64,000 bases of DNA from Bacillus sp. FJAT-18017 (lineage in GTDB: Bacteria; Bacillota; Bacilli; Bacillales; Cytobacillaceae): the NCBI RefSeq assembly GCF_001278805.1, contig NZ_CP012602.1, positions 4,003,501-4,067,500 on the forward strand, written 5' to 3'. Every line of letters starts with the position of its first letter. Positions within the stretch are counted from its first letter, which is position 1. The position numbers were made by a program, and so were the translations under genes. A model generated the notes under the pieces. The model had not been told where the DNA came from. It ran no database searches and saw only the letters and a list, made by a program, of their open reading frames with translations. This document shows positions 42,240-51,286 of this stretch, piece after piece.

Positions 42240-44069
42240 TTATTGTTTTAAATATTGGTCCAGAAATTCAAGTACAGCCCCATATCCTTTTATCCGGTTT
42301 TCCTTTTTCATGAAGCCATGCCCCTCATCCGGAAAGACGATGTACTCTACCGGAATATTGTTCGTTTTGAGGGCTTGAACAATTTCGTCGGATTCCACTT
42401 GAAGCACACGCGGATCATTGGCTCCCTGCAGGACAATGAGGGGTTTGTTAATCTTGTCGGCATGGAATAATGGAGATATGCTTCGGATGTAGTCTGTTTG
42501 GGTGTATGGGTTTCCGAGTTTTTTATAAAGTGCATCGCGGAAGCTTTCCCACCAGGCTGGAATGCTTTTCAGTGTGCGTTCCCAGTTGGATACTCCAAAA
42601 ATGTCAACACCTGCCTTAAACTCGTCTGGCCTGAATGCCAATGCGGCCAGGACCATATATCCGCCATAACTTCCTCCGATGATGCCGATTTTTTCGTCAT
42701 CGATTTCAGGTTGGTTTTTCAAAAAGCCTTTCGCCTGGATGCAATCCTCCAGATCAATTTCCCCATGCTTCAGGTCGGCTGCGCTAAAGAAAGTTTTCCC
42801 ATATCCCGAGCTGCCGCGGTTGTTCACTGCCAGGACAGCATATCCATGATTGGCAAGATACTGGAACAACGGGTTATAATCGGTTCGCGATTGCCCGCCC
42901 GGACCGCCGTGAACATATACAAGAGCAGGAGCTTTCTCACCGGCTTTTACACTTGGTTTGTAATAGATTGCTGGAATCTTAAGCCCGTCAAAGGATGGAT
43001 ATCGGATCACCTTTGCGTCCGTTAAATCAGCTTGGTTGATTTCGGGATTCAGGGTCTCTGTGAGCTTTTTCAGTTCAGCTGTTTCAGGAGTATAAGTATA
43101 TAAATTGGTTGGTGAAGTCGGGCTGCTAAACAAGAAAGAGATCACTTCCTCATCAGCTGAAAACTTTAAATCAATGATTTGCCCGCCGTGCAGCTCTGGC
43201 AGATTCAGATACTGTCCGGAATTTACATTCAACACCTTAACCACTGTTCTTGCATCAGCATTCACACTATAAACCAGATAGTTGCCCTGTTTCGAGATAT
43301 GGGAGGTAACGATATCCCATTTCTCCCTGATAAATTCCTCTGTAGTTTCAGATTCAATATGATATTTTTTCAAATAAAGGAACTCATCATTTTCATCCGT
43401 TAAGTAATAAAGGCTCTCGGAGTTCCCGCTAAACCTTTGAGGAATGTTCTGAACGTCTCCATCATGCGGAGTGACATGGGTGAAGTTCTCTGTTTCACGA
43501 TCAAAAATGTACACATTTGAATCATTCGCATTGGTTACTTTCCCAAGTGAAATAAAGCGTTTGTTAGGAGAAACAGACCCGAATTCATACCCTTCACCGT
43601 TTGTAAAAATACACGTTGATTCAAAGTTGGCAATATCCATTTCATATACATCCATAAACCCAGGGTTCCGTTTATTGGAACCGTAGAAAAAGCTCTTTCC
43701 ATCTTTACTCCAATGATAAAATTGTGCCCGCTCCTGCTCTCCTGGAGTCAGGTCCACCGTTTCCCCATTTTCATCTTGCACATAGATATGTAAGAGTTCA
43801 TTCCCGCCTTTATCACTTAAGAATAAGAAGCGGTCATCTTCCGAAAAAAAGGACGCAACTTGCACTGCATCTTCTTCGGAATGCGTAAGCTGAGTCCGTG
43901 TTCCGTCTTCAGTCGAAACATAATACGCATTATAGATGCCGGTTTTATCCCCTGAAAACAATATCTTCTTTCCATCAAAAGAAATAAAATTGCCCGCTAT
44001 CGATTCCGAACCATAAAACTGTTCGAGCGTATACCGTCTTGTTTCAGTTGCCTTGCTCTCTTTTGTCAT
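42240..44069 (-). CDS. S9-family prolyl-oligopeptidase-like serine peptidase
   Basis: A 609-residue cytosolic peptidase. Residues ~20-340 hold WD40/PD40-like beta-propeller repeats (for example DGKKILFSGDKTGIYNAYYV and SKDGKSFFYGSNKRNPGFMD). The C-terminal alpha/beta hydrolase has the nucleophile in GIIGGSYGGYMVLAA, the catalytic Asp in GANDPRV and the His in DEGHGF. It resembles dipeptidyl/acylaminoacyl peptidases that trim short peptides. ATG 44069 is nine bases from GGGAGG; a GTG two codons earlier is too close. No signal peptide. A 17 bp palindrome lies just upstream (44089-44105). Confidence 0.92.
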   Translation of the reverse strand: MTKESKATETRRYTLEQFYGSESIAGNFISFDGKKILFSGDKTGIYNAYYVSTEDGTRTQLTHSEEDAVQVASFFSEDDRFLFLSDKGGNELLHIYVQDENGETVDLTPGEQERAQFYHWSKDGKSFFYGSNKRNPGFMDVYEMDIANFESTCIFTNGEGYEFGSVSPNKRFISLGKVTNANDSNVYIFDRETENFTHVTPHDGDVQNIPQRFSGNSESLYYLTDENDEFLYLKKYHIESETTEEFIREKWDIVTSHISKQGNYLVYSVNADARTVVKVLNVNSGQYLNLPELHGGQIIDLKFSADEEVISFLFSSPTSPTNLYTYTPETAELKKLTETLNPEINQADLTDAKVIRYPSFDGLKIPAIYYKPSVKAGEKAPALVYVHGGPGGQSRTDYNPLFQYLANHGYAVLAVNNRGSSGYGKTFFSAADLKHGEIDLEDCIQAKGFLKNQPEIDDEKIGIIGGSYGGYMVLAALAFRPDEFKAGVDIFGVSNWERTLKSIPAWWESFRDALYKKLGNPYTQTDYIRSISPLFHADKINKPLIVLQGANDPRVLQVESDEIVQALKTNNIPVEYIVFPDEGHGFMKKENRIKGYGAVLEFLDQYLKQ

Positions 44070-44088
44070 AGCCACATTCCTCCCTTTT

Positions 44089-44105
44089 TATAGAATAATT
44101 CTATA
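44089..44105. promoter_or_regulatory. Perfect 17 bp palindrome upstream of the S9 peptidase
   Basis: TATAGAAT-A-ATTCTATA, 20 bases before the S9 start codon. Position and symmetry suit a repressor operator overlapping the promoter or leader. The binding protein is unknown. Confidence 0.45.
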
Positions 44106-44163
44106 ATTCAGCTGAAAACCCTTTAAGGCCAGTCAAGAATTTAACACCTAATTAGATTCCATT

Positions 44164-44186
44164 GTTCATAAACATACTTTATGAAC
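44164..44186. promoter_or_regulatory. 9 bp inverted repeat upstream of the sulfite-oxidase-like gene
   Basis: GTTCATAAA-CATAC-TTTATGAAC, with TTAGA/TCTAA extending outside it, 22 bases before the start codon at 44208. Operator or mRNA hairpin; unassigned. Confidence 0.45.
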
Positions 44187-44207
44187 CTTTCTAATTAGGA
44201 GGAAGTT

Positions 44208-45275
44208 ATGGACACTTCAAAACCTAACGTAAAACCATATTTACTTACACGAAGTTTGTTCCCCGAAAATCAGGAAACACCAATTCAATTTATCGATACT
44301 GACTTTGTGCCGAATAAATTATTTTATAGGAGGAACCACTTTTCTTATCCAGCTCTTACTTACTCAAATTATTGGCTTCCAATTAACGGGAGTGTAACAA
44401 AGCCAACAGTCCTATCCATGCAGGACATTCTTCAAATGCCTTCAAAAACATTACACGTTGTACTTGAATGTTCAGGCGACAAACGAAGGTTTTTCAAACC
44501 TAAAGTATTTGGAGAACAATTTGAAAAAGGAGCGATAAGTCAGGGTATTTGGAAGGGCGTACCATTACGCTTCCTGCTTGAACGTTCTGGAATAAGAGAA
44601 GGAGCGAGAGAAGTTGTTTTTGAAGGTTATGATTTTGGAGAAAGAACTGATTTAGACGATGTTTTCCCCTATGCTAGAAGTTTGCCTTTAGAGAAGGCGC
44701 TCCACCCTGACACCATCATTGCATATGAATACAACAACAAACCGATTCCATTCAAGCATGGTTATCCTTTGAGACTGATTGTTCCACAATGGTATGGAAT
44801 GGCATCCGTGAAATGGATCAAACAAATCCGGGTGATCGATTCTAATTTTACTGGTCCCTTTCAGGTAATCGATTATATGTATTACCCTAACAGAGAAAAT
44901 AATAAAGATGCCTTTCCTGTTAGGGAAATCAATGTGAACTCGACTATTCAAAAGCCTTTGGATATGCAAATCTTAAATACTGGGAAACATTTGATTAAAG
45001 GGATTGCCTGGACAGGTAACGGCTTTATTTCTAAGGTGGAAATAAGTGTAGACGGCGGGAGCAACTGGCTGACTGTAACATTAGAGCCCGCTAGAAATGA
45101 AGGGTATGGCTGGCAATCCTGGTCTTATGAATGGAATGCAGCGAACAAAGGTGAATATGTGATTCAGTCAAAAGCCACAGATTCATATGGCCGGACCCAG
45201 CCAGCTAACCCTTTTTGGAACAGGAAGGGTTATGGGTATAATGCCGTTGATAAAATTAAGGTTAAGGTAGAATAG
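44208..45275 (+). CDS. Sulfite-oxidase-family molybdopterin enzyme
   Basis: A 355-residue protein with an oxidoreductase molybdopterin-binding domain (about 50-220) and a C-terminal Mo-co dimerisation domain (about 235-355, with KVEISVDGGSNWLTVTLEPA). The molybdenum ligand is the Cys in VVLECSGDKR, where most sulfite oxidases have ECxGNxR. WKGVPLRFLLERSGI and GYPLRLIVPQWYGMASVKWI are conserved. No signal peptide or heme domain, so it is a cytosolic monoheme-free type; the electron acceptor is unknown. ATG 44208 follows TAGGAGGAAGTT. It needs the same Moco that the formate dehydrogenase-like enzyme uses. Confidence 0.9.
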   Translation: MDTSKPNVKPYLLTRSLFPENQETPIQFIDTDFVPNKLFYRRNHFSYPALTYSNYWLPINGSVTKPTVLSMQDILQMPSKTLHVVLECSGDKRRFFKPKVFGEQFEKGAISQGIWKGVPLRFLLERSGIREGAREVVFEGYDFGERTDLDDVFPYARSLPLEKALHPDTIIAYEYNNKPIPFKHGYPLRLIVPQWYGMASVKWIKQIRVIDSNFTGPFQVIDYMYYPNRENNKDAFPVREINVNSTIQKPLDMQILNTGKHLIKGIAWTGNGFISKVEISVDGGSNWLTVTLEPARNEGYGWQSWSYEWNAANKGEYVIQSKATDSYGRTQPANPFWNRKGYGYNAVDKIKVKVE

Positions 45276-45416
45276 CCTTCTCTTCCAGAAACAATTGGCT
45301 ATGTCGATGGGCATAAATGAAATGTTTGAGCTTACATTACCTATTATTCATGATGAAAGTAACGTTTTGATTCCCATTTGCATGCTATGAATCTAATACA
45401 GCTTAGACGTTTACAG

Positions 45417-45449
45417 TAGATACATGAGGTATCAGGCCTCATGTATCTA
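45417..45449. terminator. Strong hairpin between convergent genes
   Basis: Perfect 13 bp arms TAGATACATGAGG / CCTCATGTATCTA with a 7-base loop, in the convergent gap between the sulfite-oxidase-like gene and ykoC. No T run follows, so it may be a terminator of another type or an RNA-stabilising structure. Confidence 0.5.
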
Positions 45450-45519
45450 CCTTGTTACGTATTGTATGGGGAACAACGTAATTCAATGGTTCAATTTATT
45501 TGTTTGCTCTTCTTTAAAT

Positions 45520-46257
45520 TCAGCCGATAAATAAGATAATCCCTACTACAGCAAAAAATAAAGAAAGTAAATAAGCCCAGTCTTTTGTTACCACTCTAGT
45601 GGTTTGATAATAAGTTCTATCCCTTCCACCCGTAAATCCCCGTACTTCCATCGCAATAGCAATTCGTTCCGATTTTCGTATTCCTTGCGTAAACAGTGGT
45701 AATGAGTACCTTATGAAAGCTTTCCAACTATTCTTTTGCTTGTAGCCTCTCACCTTATGGGCGATTTTCATTTGGTTAAGTTCAGTTTGGAATAACGGGA
45801 TGAAACGAAACCCTGCTAATAGACCGTACGCCCACTTTGGCGAAAGTTTGCATTGATGAATGAAACTCATAATTAGTAAGGTTAAGTCTGTTGTTGAGGT
45901 AAATAATAAACCATATGTAACAAACCCTAGCATCCTTAATGCAATCGTTAAGCCATGATTCATACTCTCCACAGTAATATGAAACCAGGCCCATCTCCAA
46001 ATGGTTTCTTCCCCTTCTCCAAAAGCTGCCATCATCCAAAATACAAAGATAAAAAATCCTAAGTACGGAAGCAGCCTTGTTAAAATGAATGTCATTTTCC
46101 ATCCTCCAAAAACAACTCCAATCAATATCCCGAGTACCCAAATCCAAAAAGTTACTAGTGGATTTGTTGTGGTCATTAACAGAAACATAACTAACAAATG
46201 AGAGAGTAATTTAATAGTTGGATTTAGGTAAGCGAGGAAGGAATCGTTTGATTTCAT
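45520..46257 (-). CDS. ykoC: ECF transporter T component (YkoC-like)
   Basis: A 245-residue membrane protein with about five segments. The cytoplasmic coupling helices carry the paired Ala-Arg-Gly-type motifs: AMEVRGFTGGRDR (about 205-217) and the preceding HKVRGY region. It couples the YkoD ATPase to the YkoE substrate-binding subunit in a thiamin or hydroxymethylpyrimidine uptake system. ATG overlaps the ykoD stop by ATGA. Last gene of the TPP-riboswitch operon. Confidence 0.9.
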   Translation of the reverse strand: MKSNDSFLAYLNPTIKLLSHLLVMFLLMTTTNPLVTFWIWVLGILIGVVFGGWKMTFILTRLLPYLGFFIFVFWMMAAFGEGEETIWRWAWFHITVESMNHGLTIALRMLGFVTYGLLFTSTTDLTLLIMSFIHQCKLSPKWAYGLLAGFRFIPLFQTELNQMKIAHKVRGYKQKNSWKAFIRYSLPLFTQGIRKSERIAIAMEVRGFTGGRDRTYYQTTRVVTKDWAYLLSLFFAVVGIILFIG

Positions 46258-47825
46258 ACAAGTACACGCTCCCCTCTTGCATGAGCTAGCTGGTAATGAA
46301 GTGGCGGAATGATCTCCGTCTCACTTAAAATAGTTTGATTAGAAAATAACCCGTATGGTGTCCCTTGATAGGCAACTCTTCCTTTATTTAAGAGAATGAC
46401 TTGATCGGAATAAGTATCAACCAAATCCATATCGTGAGTAACCATCACAATGGTGGTTCCCTTTTCCTGTCTCTCCTTTAATCGCTTAATAAGTTCACTT
46501 GCTGTTTTTTCATCTTGACCGTAGGTTGGTTCATCAAGCAATAATAAAGGTTGATCAAACAATAACATGGTTGCAACACTTAACCGCCGTTTTTGTCCTA
46601 CACTTAGAGTAAAAGGGTGAGAATTGTAAAGCGACTCCAATTTAAACTCCCTTAATAGTTGAACAGTTTTGGCATGAATCTGCTCTTCTTGCCAATTTCG
46701 TTGTCGGCCGCCAAAAGCAATTTCGTCAAATACTGTATCTGTTATAAATTGAAGCTCGGGATTTTGAAAAACAAAACCTGCTTTTTCATACAATTCTTTA
46801 TCCGGCCATTTTTTAAGTTCCTTATTTTGAAAATGAATACTGCCATTTTTTATTGGCGCTAAACGGATCAAACTTTTTAAGAAAGTGCTTTTTCCACTTC
46901 CATTCGCTCCAACGATCGAAATCCACTCACCTTTATGGATGCTTACATTCATTCCCTTCACTATTCTCTTCTTGCCATAACCGATTTCTACATGGTCTGT
47001 TCCAAGTAAAGTATCCTTATTCACCCTTGCTTGAGAGTCTGTTTTAAGCTTGTTTGTCAGTTTGATAGATAGAGGGTGTGAGGCATTTTCGACAACATCC
47101 ATCCACTTATAAGGGAATAGTTTAGGGCGCCAAATTCCTGCTTCTTCCATCTCATGATTATAATTGCGAAGAATCTCTTCTGGCTTCCCATCCGCGATAA
47201 TGCTTCCGCTCTCATTAATCAAAATGACCCGATCCATCCAATCAATGCATCCATCTAGCACATGTTCGACAATTACCATCGTTTTATTTGTAGTTTGTGA
47301 CATCTGTTTCAATAAATCAAATATCTCCATCCTGCCTGCTGGGTCTAATTGGGCTGTTGGTTCATCAAAAAACAATACTTCAGGTTCTAATCCTAGCAAA
47401 CAGGCTAATGCCAGCCTTTGTTTCATTCCCCCTGACAGTGTTTCAATGGAAGTTTTTCTATCAACCTTTAATCCTACTTTATTCATTAAATCTAAAATGG
47501 CTGGTTCCATTTCACTTCGAGGAATCGATTGATTTTCGAGACTAAACGCAATTTCTTCATCAACACGAAGCATACAAAATTGAGAGTCAGGGTCTTGAAG
47601 CATGACACCGGCACGACTTCTTAGAAATACTTCACCGCTTACTTCTGCTTCAACATGCTCAGGAATGATACCTGCAAGAGCAGAAATCAATGTTGATTTC
47701 CCGCTCCCGCTCGGACCAAGTATTAATACCTTCTCTCCCTTATTTATCGACAAACTAATATTATTAAGGATACTAGTAGAACGATTATAGAAACGAATGG
47801 AAAGATTCCTACAGCCCAGAAACAT
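46254..47825 (-). CDS. ykoD: ECF transporter double ATPase (YkoD-like)
   Basis: A 523-residue fusion of two ABC ATPase domains. Walker A motifs are GPSGSGKST (first) and GANGSGKST (second); signature motifs are LSGGMKQR and LSVGQKRR; Walker B are VLFFDEPTAQ and LLLLDEPTYG. It powers thiamin-precursor uptake with YkoC and YkoE. ATG 47825 follows AAAGGTGAGATTC, overlapping the end of ykoE. A longer frame starts nine bases upstream without a better site. Confidence 0.93.
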   Translation of the reverse strand: MFLGCRNLSIRFYNRSTSILNNISLSINKGEKVLILGPSGSGKSTLISALAGIIPEHVEAEVSGEVFLRSRAGVMLQDPDSQFCMLRVDEEIAFSLENQSIPRSEMEPAILDLMNKVGLKVDRKTSIETLSGGMKQRLALACLLGLEPEVLFFDEPTAQLDPAGRMEIFDLLKQMSQTTNKTMVIVEHVLDGCIDWMDRVILINESGSIIADGKPEEILRNYNHEMEEAGIWRPKLFPYKWMDVVENASHPLSIKLTNKLKTDSQARVNKDTLLGTDHVEIGYGKKRIVKGMNVSIHKGEWISIVGANGSGKSTFLKSLIRLAPIKNGSIHFQNKELKKWPDKELYEKAGFVFQNPELQFITDTVFDEIAFGGRQRNWQEEQIHAKTVQLLREFKLESLYNSHPFTLSVGQKRRLSVATMLLFDQPLLLLDEPTYGQDEKTASELIKRLKERQEKGTTIVMVTHDMDLVDTYSDQVILLNKGRVAYQGTPYGLFSNQTILSETEIIPPLHYQLAHARGERVLV

Positions 47826-48399
47826 GAATCTCACCTTTTTTTCGTTTTTCTTTTATCAATTCATATTGGTCTAAAACACCAGTCATAGCTAGTGCATCCG
47901 CTACTACCTTAGCCAGCCATCCACCAAGAATGATTCCGCTAATTATATGAATTGCTAACGTGGTAAAAAATACTTCTGTCGTGTAAAATCCAAAACCATT
48001 AGCCAATACGTTATACACCATGCCCATTATTGCAGCCAGAGCACCCGATAGCATCAACGTACTGAGGCCGTAGTGCTTGTATCTAACTATCGCGAAAGCC
48101 ATCTCAGCCCCAATCCCTTGAAACACTCCTACTAACAACGCAGAAAGACCGAAATGGCTTCCCGTTAAGAGTTCCACAGCCGCCGCCGTAACCTCCGCAA
48201 TAAAAGCAGCACCTGGTTTTCGAATGATATATGCAACTATTGGACTGGCAATCACCCATATCCCAAACATAAAGCCTGCACCAACTGGCCCCACGATAGC
48301 CGAAACCGGAATCCATAGAGTTGACCATCCCAAATAAATAACTCCACAAGTAACAGAGAGAATGACTGTAAGGACTACCTCCTTCATTTTCCAATTCAT
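47809..48399 (-). CDS. ykoE: Thiamin/HMP ECF transporter substrate-binding subunit (YkoE)
   Basis: A 196-residue S component with about five membrane segments. The conserved region WSTLWIPVSAIVGPVGAGFM and YIIRKPGAAFIAEVTAAAVE identify YkoE, which binds thiamin or its hydroxymethyl pyrimidine moiety. ATG 48399 overlaps the tenA stop by ATGA and follows GGAGGCGG. Operon with tenA upstream and ykoDC downstream. Confidence 0.92.
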   Translation of the reverse strand: MNWKMKEVVLTVILSVTCGVIYLGWSTLWIPVSAIVGPVGAGFMFGIWVIASPIVAYIIRKPGAAFIAEVTAAAVELLTGSHFGLSALLVGVFQGIGAEMAFAIVRYKHYGLSTLMLSGALAAIMGMVYNVLANGFGFYTTEVFFTTLAIHIISGIILGGWLAKVVADALAMTGVLDQYELIKEKRKKGEIHVSGL

Positions 48400-49082
48400 C
48401 TGTTTACCGCCTCCATTTTCACTGGCCATTCCTCAAGTTTATAGGCCATATCCCAAAACATATATTCAAGCTGGCAGCTGATTAAGAAGTGTTCTTTCAT
48501 TTTTGCTTTTTCTTTCTCTGTTGATTCCTTTGCCCATTGATCTATCCGTGCGCAAAATTTTGGAGTAATCGAATCCGTCCGATTCCCATAAAAATGAATC
48601 CAGTCATAATAGGGGTGTGAGGAATCCGGTTCAACCTCATTTAACAACCTTTTCCCAATTTCCCAATATGTCCATGGACATGGCAATAAAACAGCCAAAA
48701 TTTCACCTAATGTTCCTTCATGAGCAACTGTAAGCATATGACGTATGTAATGAAGTGCAGACGGTGATAAAGGAAATCCTTGCAGTTCCTCATATCGAAC
48801 ACCTGCTACCTGGCAAAAGTTTTGATGTGGATGGATTTCGCTGTTTAATATGAAGGATATTTGCCTATTGAACATCTCCATATCTTCACGATCCTCGCAT
48901 TTCATAATCGCTGCCGCATAGACTCTGATAAAGGAATTCAAATACTCAAAGTCTTGTTTGACATAATGGATAAGCTGTTCCTTTCCTAATTCACCACTGG
49001 CAATTCCTCGTACAAAAGGATGTTCAAAGATAGCCTCGAAAATCGGATTTGCCTCTTTTCTCAATTCAGCCGAAAAACTCAT
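48396..49082 (-). CDS. tenA: TenA, aminopyrimidine aminohydrolase (thiamin salvage)
   Basis: A 228-residue helical protein that hydrolyses aminopyrimidines from degraded thiamin to hydroxymethylpyrimidine. Active-site features are the Asp in HYVKQDFEYLNSF, the Glu/Tyr helices, and the catalytic Cys in LLPCPWTYWEIG (about 133), placing it in the Cys-type TenA class. ATG 49082 follows AAAGGGGGAAATAAC. First gene after the TPP riboswitch, so it is repressed when thiamin pyrophosphate is plentiful. Confidence 0.95.
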   Translation of the reverse strand: MSFSAELRKEANPIFEAIFEHPFVRGIASGELGKEQLIHYVKQDFEYLNSFIRVYAAAIMKCEDREDMEMFNRQISFILNSEIHPHQNFCQVAGVRYEELQGFPLSPSALHYIRHMLTVAHEGTLGEILAVLLPCPWTYWEIGKRLLNEVEPDSSHPYYDWIHFYGNRTDSITPKFCARIDQWAKESTEKEKAKMKEHFLISCQLEYMFWDMAYKLEEWPVKMEAVNR

Positions 49083-49144
49083 GTTATTTCCCCCTTTAGT
49101 TTTAATAGGAAGACTTAAAATGGGGTCATTATGGAGCAGAAATG

Positions 49145-49296
49145 AAAAAAAACCGCTCCAAAAATGGAGCGGCCGAATATATATGACACTATATCCTTGC
49201 ACGAACTCCACTTTCCTACGCTAGTATGAACTAGATCAGGTTCAAAGGGTCCAGATCAACTCTGTCTCAGCCAGTAATGGCTCCCCTAGTGGTCTT
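49145..49296 (-). promoter_or_regulatory. TPP riboswitch (THI box) with terminator
   Basis: Minus strand aptamer 49203-49296 has the invariant blocks GGGGAGCC, GGCTGAGA, ACCCTTTGAACCTGATCTAG and GCGTAGGAAAGTGG. It is followed by an intrinsic terminator CCGCTCCA/TGGAGCGG with TTTTTTTT (49145-49172). It controls tenA-ykoEDC by premature termination on TPP binding. Confidence 0.97.
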
Positions 49297-49440
49297 CCTA
49301 TTAATATGATAATCTTTACATTACACACGCTTTTTAATAAAGTCAATCAAATTGAAAATTTAACTTAGATGAATTGCTAAAGCCCGTATCTAGCATACCA
49401 GCTAATACGAGCCTTTTTACACTGGGTTTTCTTAATCGAG
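49297..49440. other. Promoter-side region of the TPP operon
   Basis: AT-rich; should hold the promoter of the TPP operon. A hairpin around GGCTCGTATTAGCTGGTATG on the minus strand (near 49382-49412) has AAAG/T tract neighbours. No gene. Confidence 0.4.
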
Positions 49441-49690
49441 ATGATCTGTTGCTGCTAACTGCCATTGCGCAACCCAACCTGGATATTTATCCATCCGCAA
49501 ATCCATATAATAAAGGCCAAGCCCCGCATTCTCTGCCGCCATAGCACAGTTTTGCGCTCCACATCATAAGCTCTTGATGGATCTAGCGCACGCCATTTTT
49601 TACATCCTGTTAAAATCGGCACAAAATAGAGCTGATTTAATACAAAATTTATCAATAATTGCACCAAGCAAGAATTTACCACCTTTTTGG
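49441..49690 (-). pseudogene. Coding remnant, family not recognised
   Basis: On the minus strand DPSRAYDVERKTVLW in one frame and CAMAAENAGLGLYYM, then DLRMDKYPGWVAQWQLAATD, in another can be joined by one frameshift near 49545. The AENAGLGLYYM stretch is like the core helix-strand of nitroreductase-type proteins, but this is too weak to name. No start or ribosome site remains. Confidence 0.4.
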
Positions 49691-50084
49691 CCTATCGTTA
49701 CACAAGTTACACCTGCGCTGCCATTGTGGCTGTAAATCCTACTGATTATACAAAGTTCGGTACGTGGAAACTAACGGTTGAAGCCAGACCGAAAAGCCCT
49801 GTGAATAACATAACTAAATAGAATGCGGGATTTCATCGCAGCACCTTTCAAGACGCTCGCCTAACACGCTCTTCCCACAACGACCAATTCTGCTTAATTC
49901 TTCTAATAAACTAAGGAACGATTCTGTAATCCTAATTTTAATATTGCGATGAAACTTGCGAAAACCCACTTTCCTTTCCCCCTTACAACCCTCTGCGCAT
50001 CCCCATACTACAGAGCCGCTGCGCTAGAAATACGTTATATACATGATCCAGTTTGTCCTTCACACGATAGAGTAAAACCAAAGT
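49691..50084. other. Non-coding or decayed DNA
   Basis: A short plus-strand coding-like run (NPTDYTKFGTWKLTVEA, ending TAG near 49821) suggests another gene remnant. The rest shows nothing. Confidence 0.35.
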
Positions 50085-50131
50085 AAAAAAGGTGTTGATC
50101 AGTTAGAACCCCCAATCAACACCTTTAACCT
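50085..50131. terminator. Hairpin AAAGGTGTTGAT/ATCAACACCTTT
   Basis: Twelve-base arms around 50086-50098 and 50117-50130, with A and T tracts. No adjacent intact gene. Confidence 0.55.
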
Positions 50132-50451
50132 TTATAGGTAACCTTTATTTTGCCTATAAATACTCTTGCTTCACGTAATTAACATCTATTCAATTTCAAA
50201 TACTTCTGCGACATCGCAAAACCTCCAATAAAACTAATAAATGTTTGGAATCACACATTTCACTCTATTTACAGTAAAAGCTCTAACTCAACTGCTAAAT
50301 TATACCATTCATTCTATAAATATTGTAGAAATTTGAAGAGGATCGATCGGCCTATTTTAATATACTTTGTGCCTGTAATAACGGTTTGGCTTCTATAGAA
50401 AAGCCGGATCACACCCGTCAGGTGGAAAAAGATGTACTTTCATAAATTACA
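50132..50451. other. Non-coding stretch
   Basis: No gene or RNA is seen. Confidence 0.4.
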
Positions 50452-50504
50452 AAAAAGACTACAATTAATCTCTTTAAAAAAAAAGAGAAACTGTAGTCTT
50501 TTAT
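50452..50504 (-). terminator. Terminator of the FbpA-like gene
   Basis: AAAAGACTACA...TGTAGTCTTTT stem with T run on the minus strand, 16 bases after the stop codon. Confidence 0.8.
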
Positions 50505-50519
50505 TATTCAATCAAATTA

Positions 50520-50714
50520 TTAATTTTTCCACCTAATAGAACCAAACCCTGCGTGCGGATGCTCGCTATATTGCGTTTTAAAATATTCGTATTCTAATTC
50601 TGACAATGTTAATTCATAAAGATGTTTTTTATTTTTTCTATAGTTGTCTAAGCCTATTAGTTTACTAATTAACTCACTTCTTTTTTGCTCAACGATATCC
50701 TTTAATTTACCCAT
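50520..50714 (-). CDS. FbpA-like small basic protein
   Basis: A 64-residue protein. VEQKRSELISKLIGLDNYRK (8-27) and HLYELTLSELEYEYFKTQY (31-49) match the pattern of the Fur-regulated basic protein A family (FbpA, PF13076), small RNA-associated proteins of the iron-sparing response in B. subtilis. ATG 50714 has an excellent AAAGGAGGG site. The striking point is its leader: an S-box SAM riboswitch (50804-50900), not a clear Fur box, lies upstream, and the ribosome site can pair with an AATCCTCC stretch in the leader. Family assignment rests on motif only. Confidence 0.65.
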   Translation of the reverse strand: MGKLKDIVEQKRSELISKLIGLDNYRKNKKHLYELTLSELEYEYFKTQYSEHPHAGFGSIRWKN

Positions 50715-50724
50715 AATAAAAACC

Positions 50725-50900
50725 CTCCTTTTTCAACTTTGTTCAAATGAGATACCATTTAAAACGATAAGATGAGGAGGATTTATTCAATATGAAGCCT
50801 CAACTTATCTTCCAAGCACATGGCTTGCAGGATTTAGCACAGTAGTTTAAATCTGTTGCTGAGGTTTCGTCGGGCCAGTCCCTCCACCTCTCTTGATAAG
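50725..50900 (-). promoter_or_regulatory. S-box (SAM-I) riboswitch upstream of the FbpA-like gene
   Basis: Minus-strand aptamer 50804-50900: CTTATCAAGAGAGGTGGAGG, GGACTGGCCCGACGAAACC, CAGCAACAG, TGTGCTAAATCCTGCAAGC and closing GATAAG, all canonical SAM-I blocks. The P1 3' strand GATAAGTTGAGG can pair instead with CCTCATCTTATC (near 50763-50778), and AATCCTCC can pair with the ribosome site AGGAGGG of the gene at 50714. This suggests on/off switching, with SAM turning expression off. Confidence 0.92.
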
Positions 50901-51096
50901 TACTATAGTTTTTTGGATAATAATTACACTTTCAGTTTAAACCAATTATTCCGACCGGTCAACTCTAATTTAACCCGTTTTTATAAAACAGTACAGAATT
51001 TAGCCTTCCTGATTTAACTAGCCCTATGTTCCTTAAGCATCGGCCATTGAAGCATTCAACATGGATTAATTAAAATCTTCTAAACGGCTTATATAC
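50901..51096. other. Promoter region of the S-box transcript
   Basis: TTGGTT-N17-TATTAT on the minus strand (about 50917-50945) is a plausible promoter. Otherwise AT-rich with no gene. Confidence 0.4.
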
Positions 51097-51132
51097 TAAA
51101 AACCGCCAGGAGTAAAATCCAGGCGGCTTTTC
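51097..51132 (-). terminator. Terminator of the fructan operon
   Basis: Minus-strand GCCGCCTGG ... CCTGGCGGT followed by TTTT, 155 bases after the kinase stop codon. Confidence 0.8.
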
Positions 51133-51286
51133 AAAGCAAATGATCTGTTAGAAAGTATCTTCCAATCTAGAGACAGCTATAAACGATGACAAAGAAGATT
51201 AAAGGATCAACGCTGATTGAATATCGACACGCGCTCACTGCATAATTTTTAGTTGTCTACTTTACTTTCTTTAAAATAAATTTCCT

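Noticed and set aside
42498..43025. Long plus-strand frame opposite the S9 peptidase
   Set aside because: Antisense shadow of a clear gene, without ribosome site or domain.
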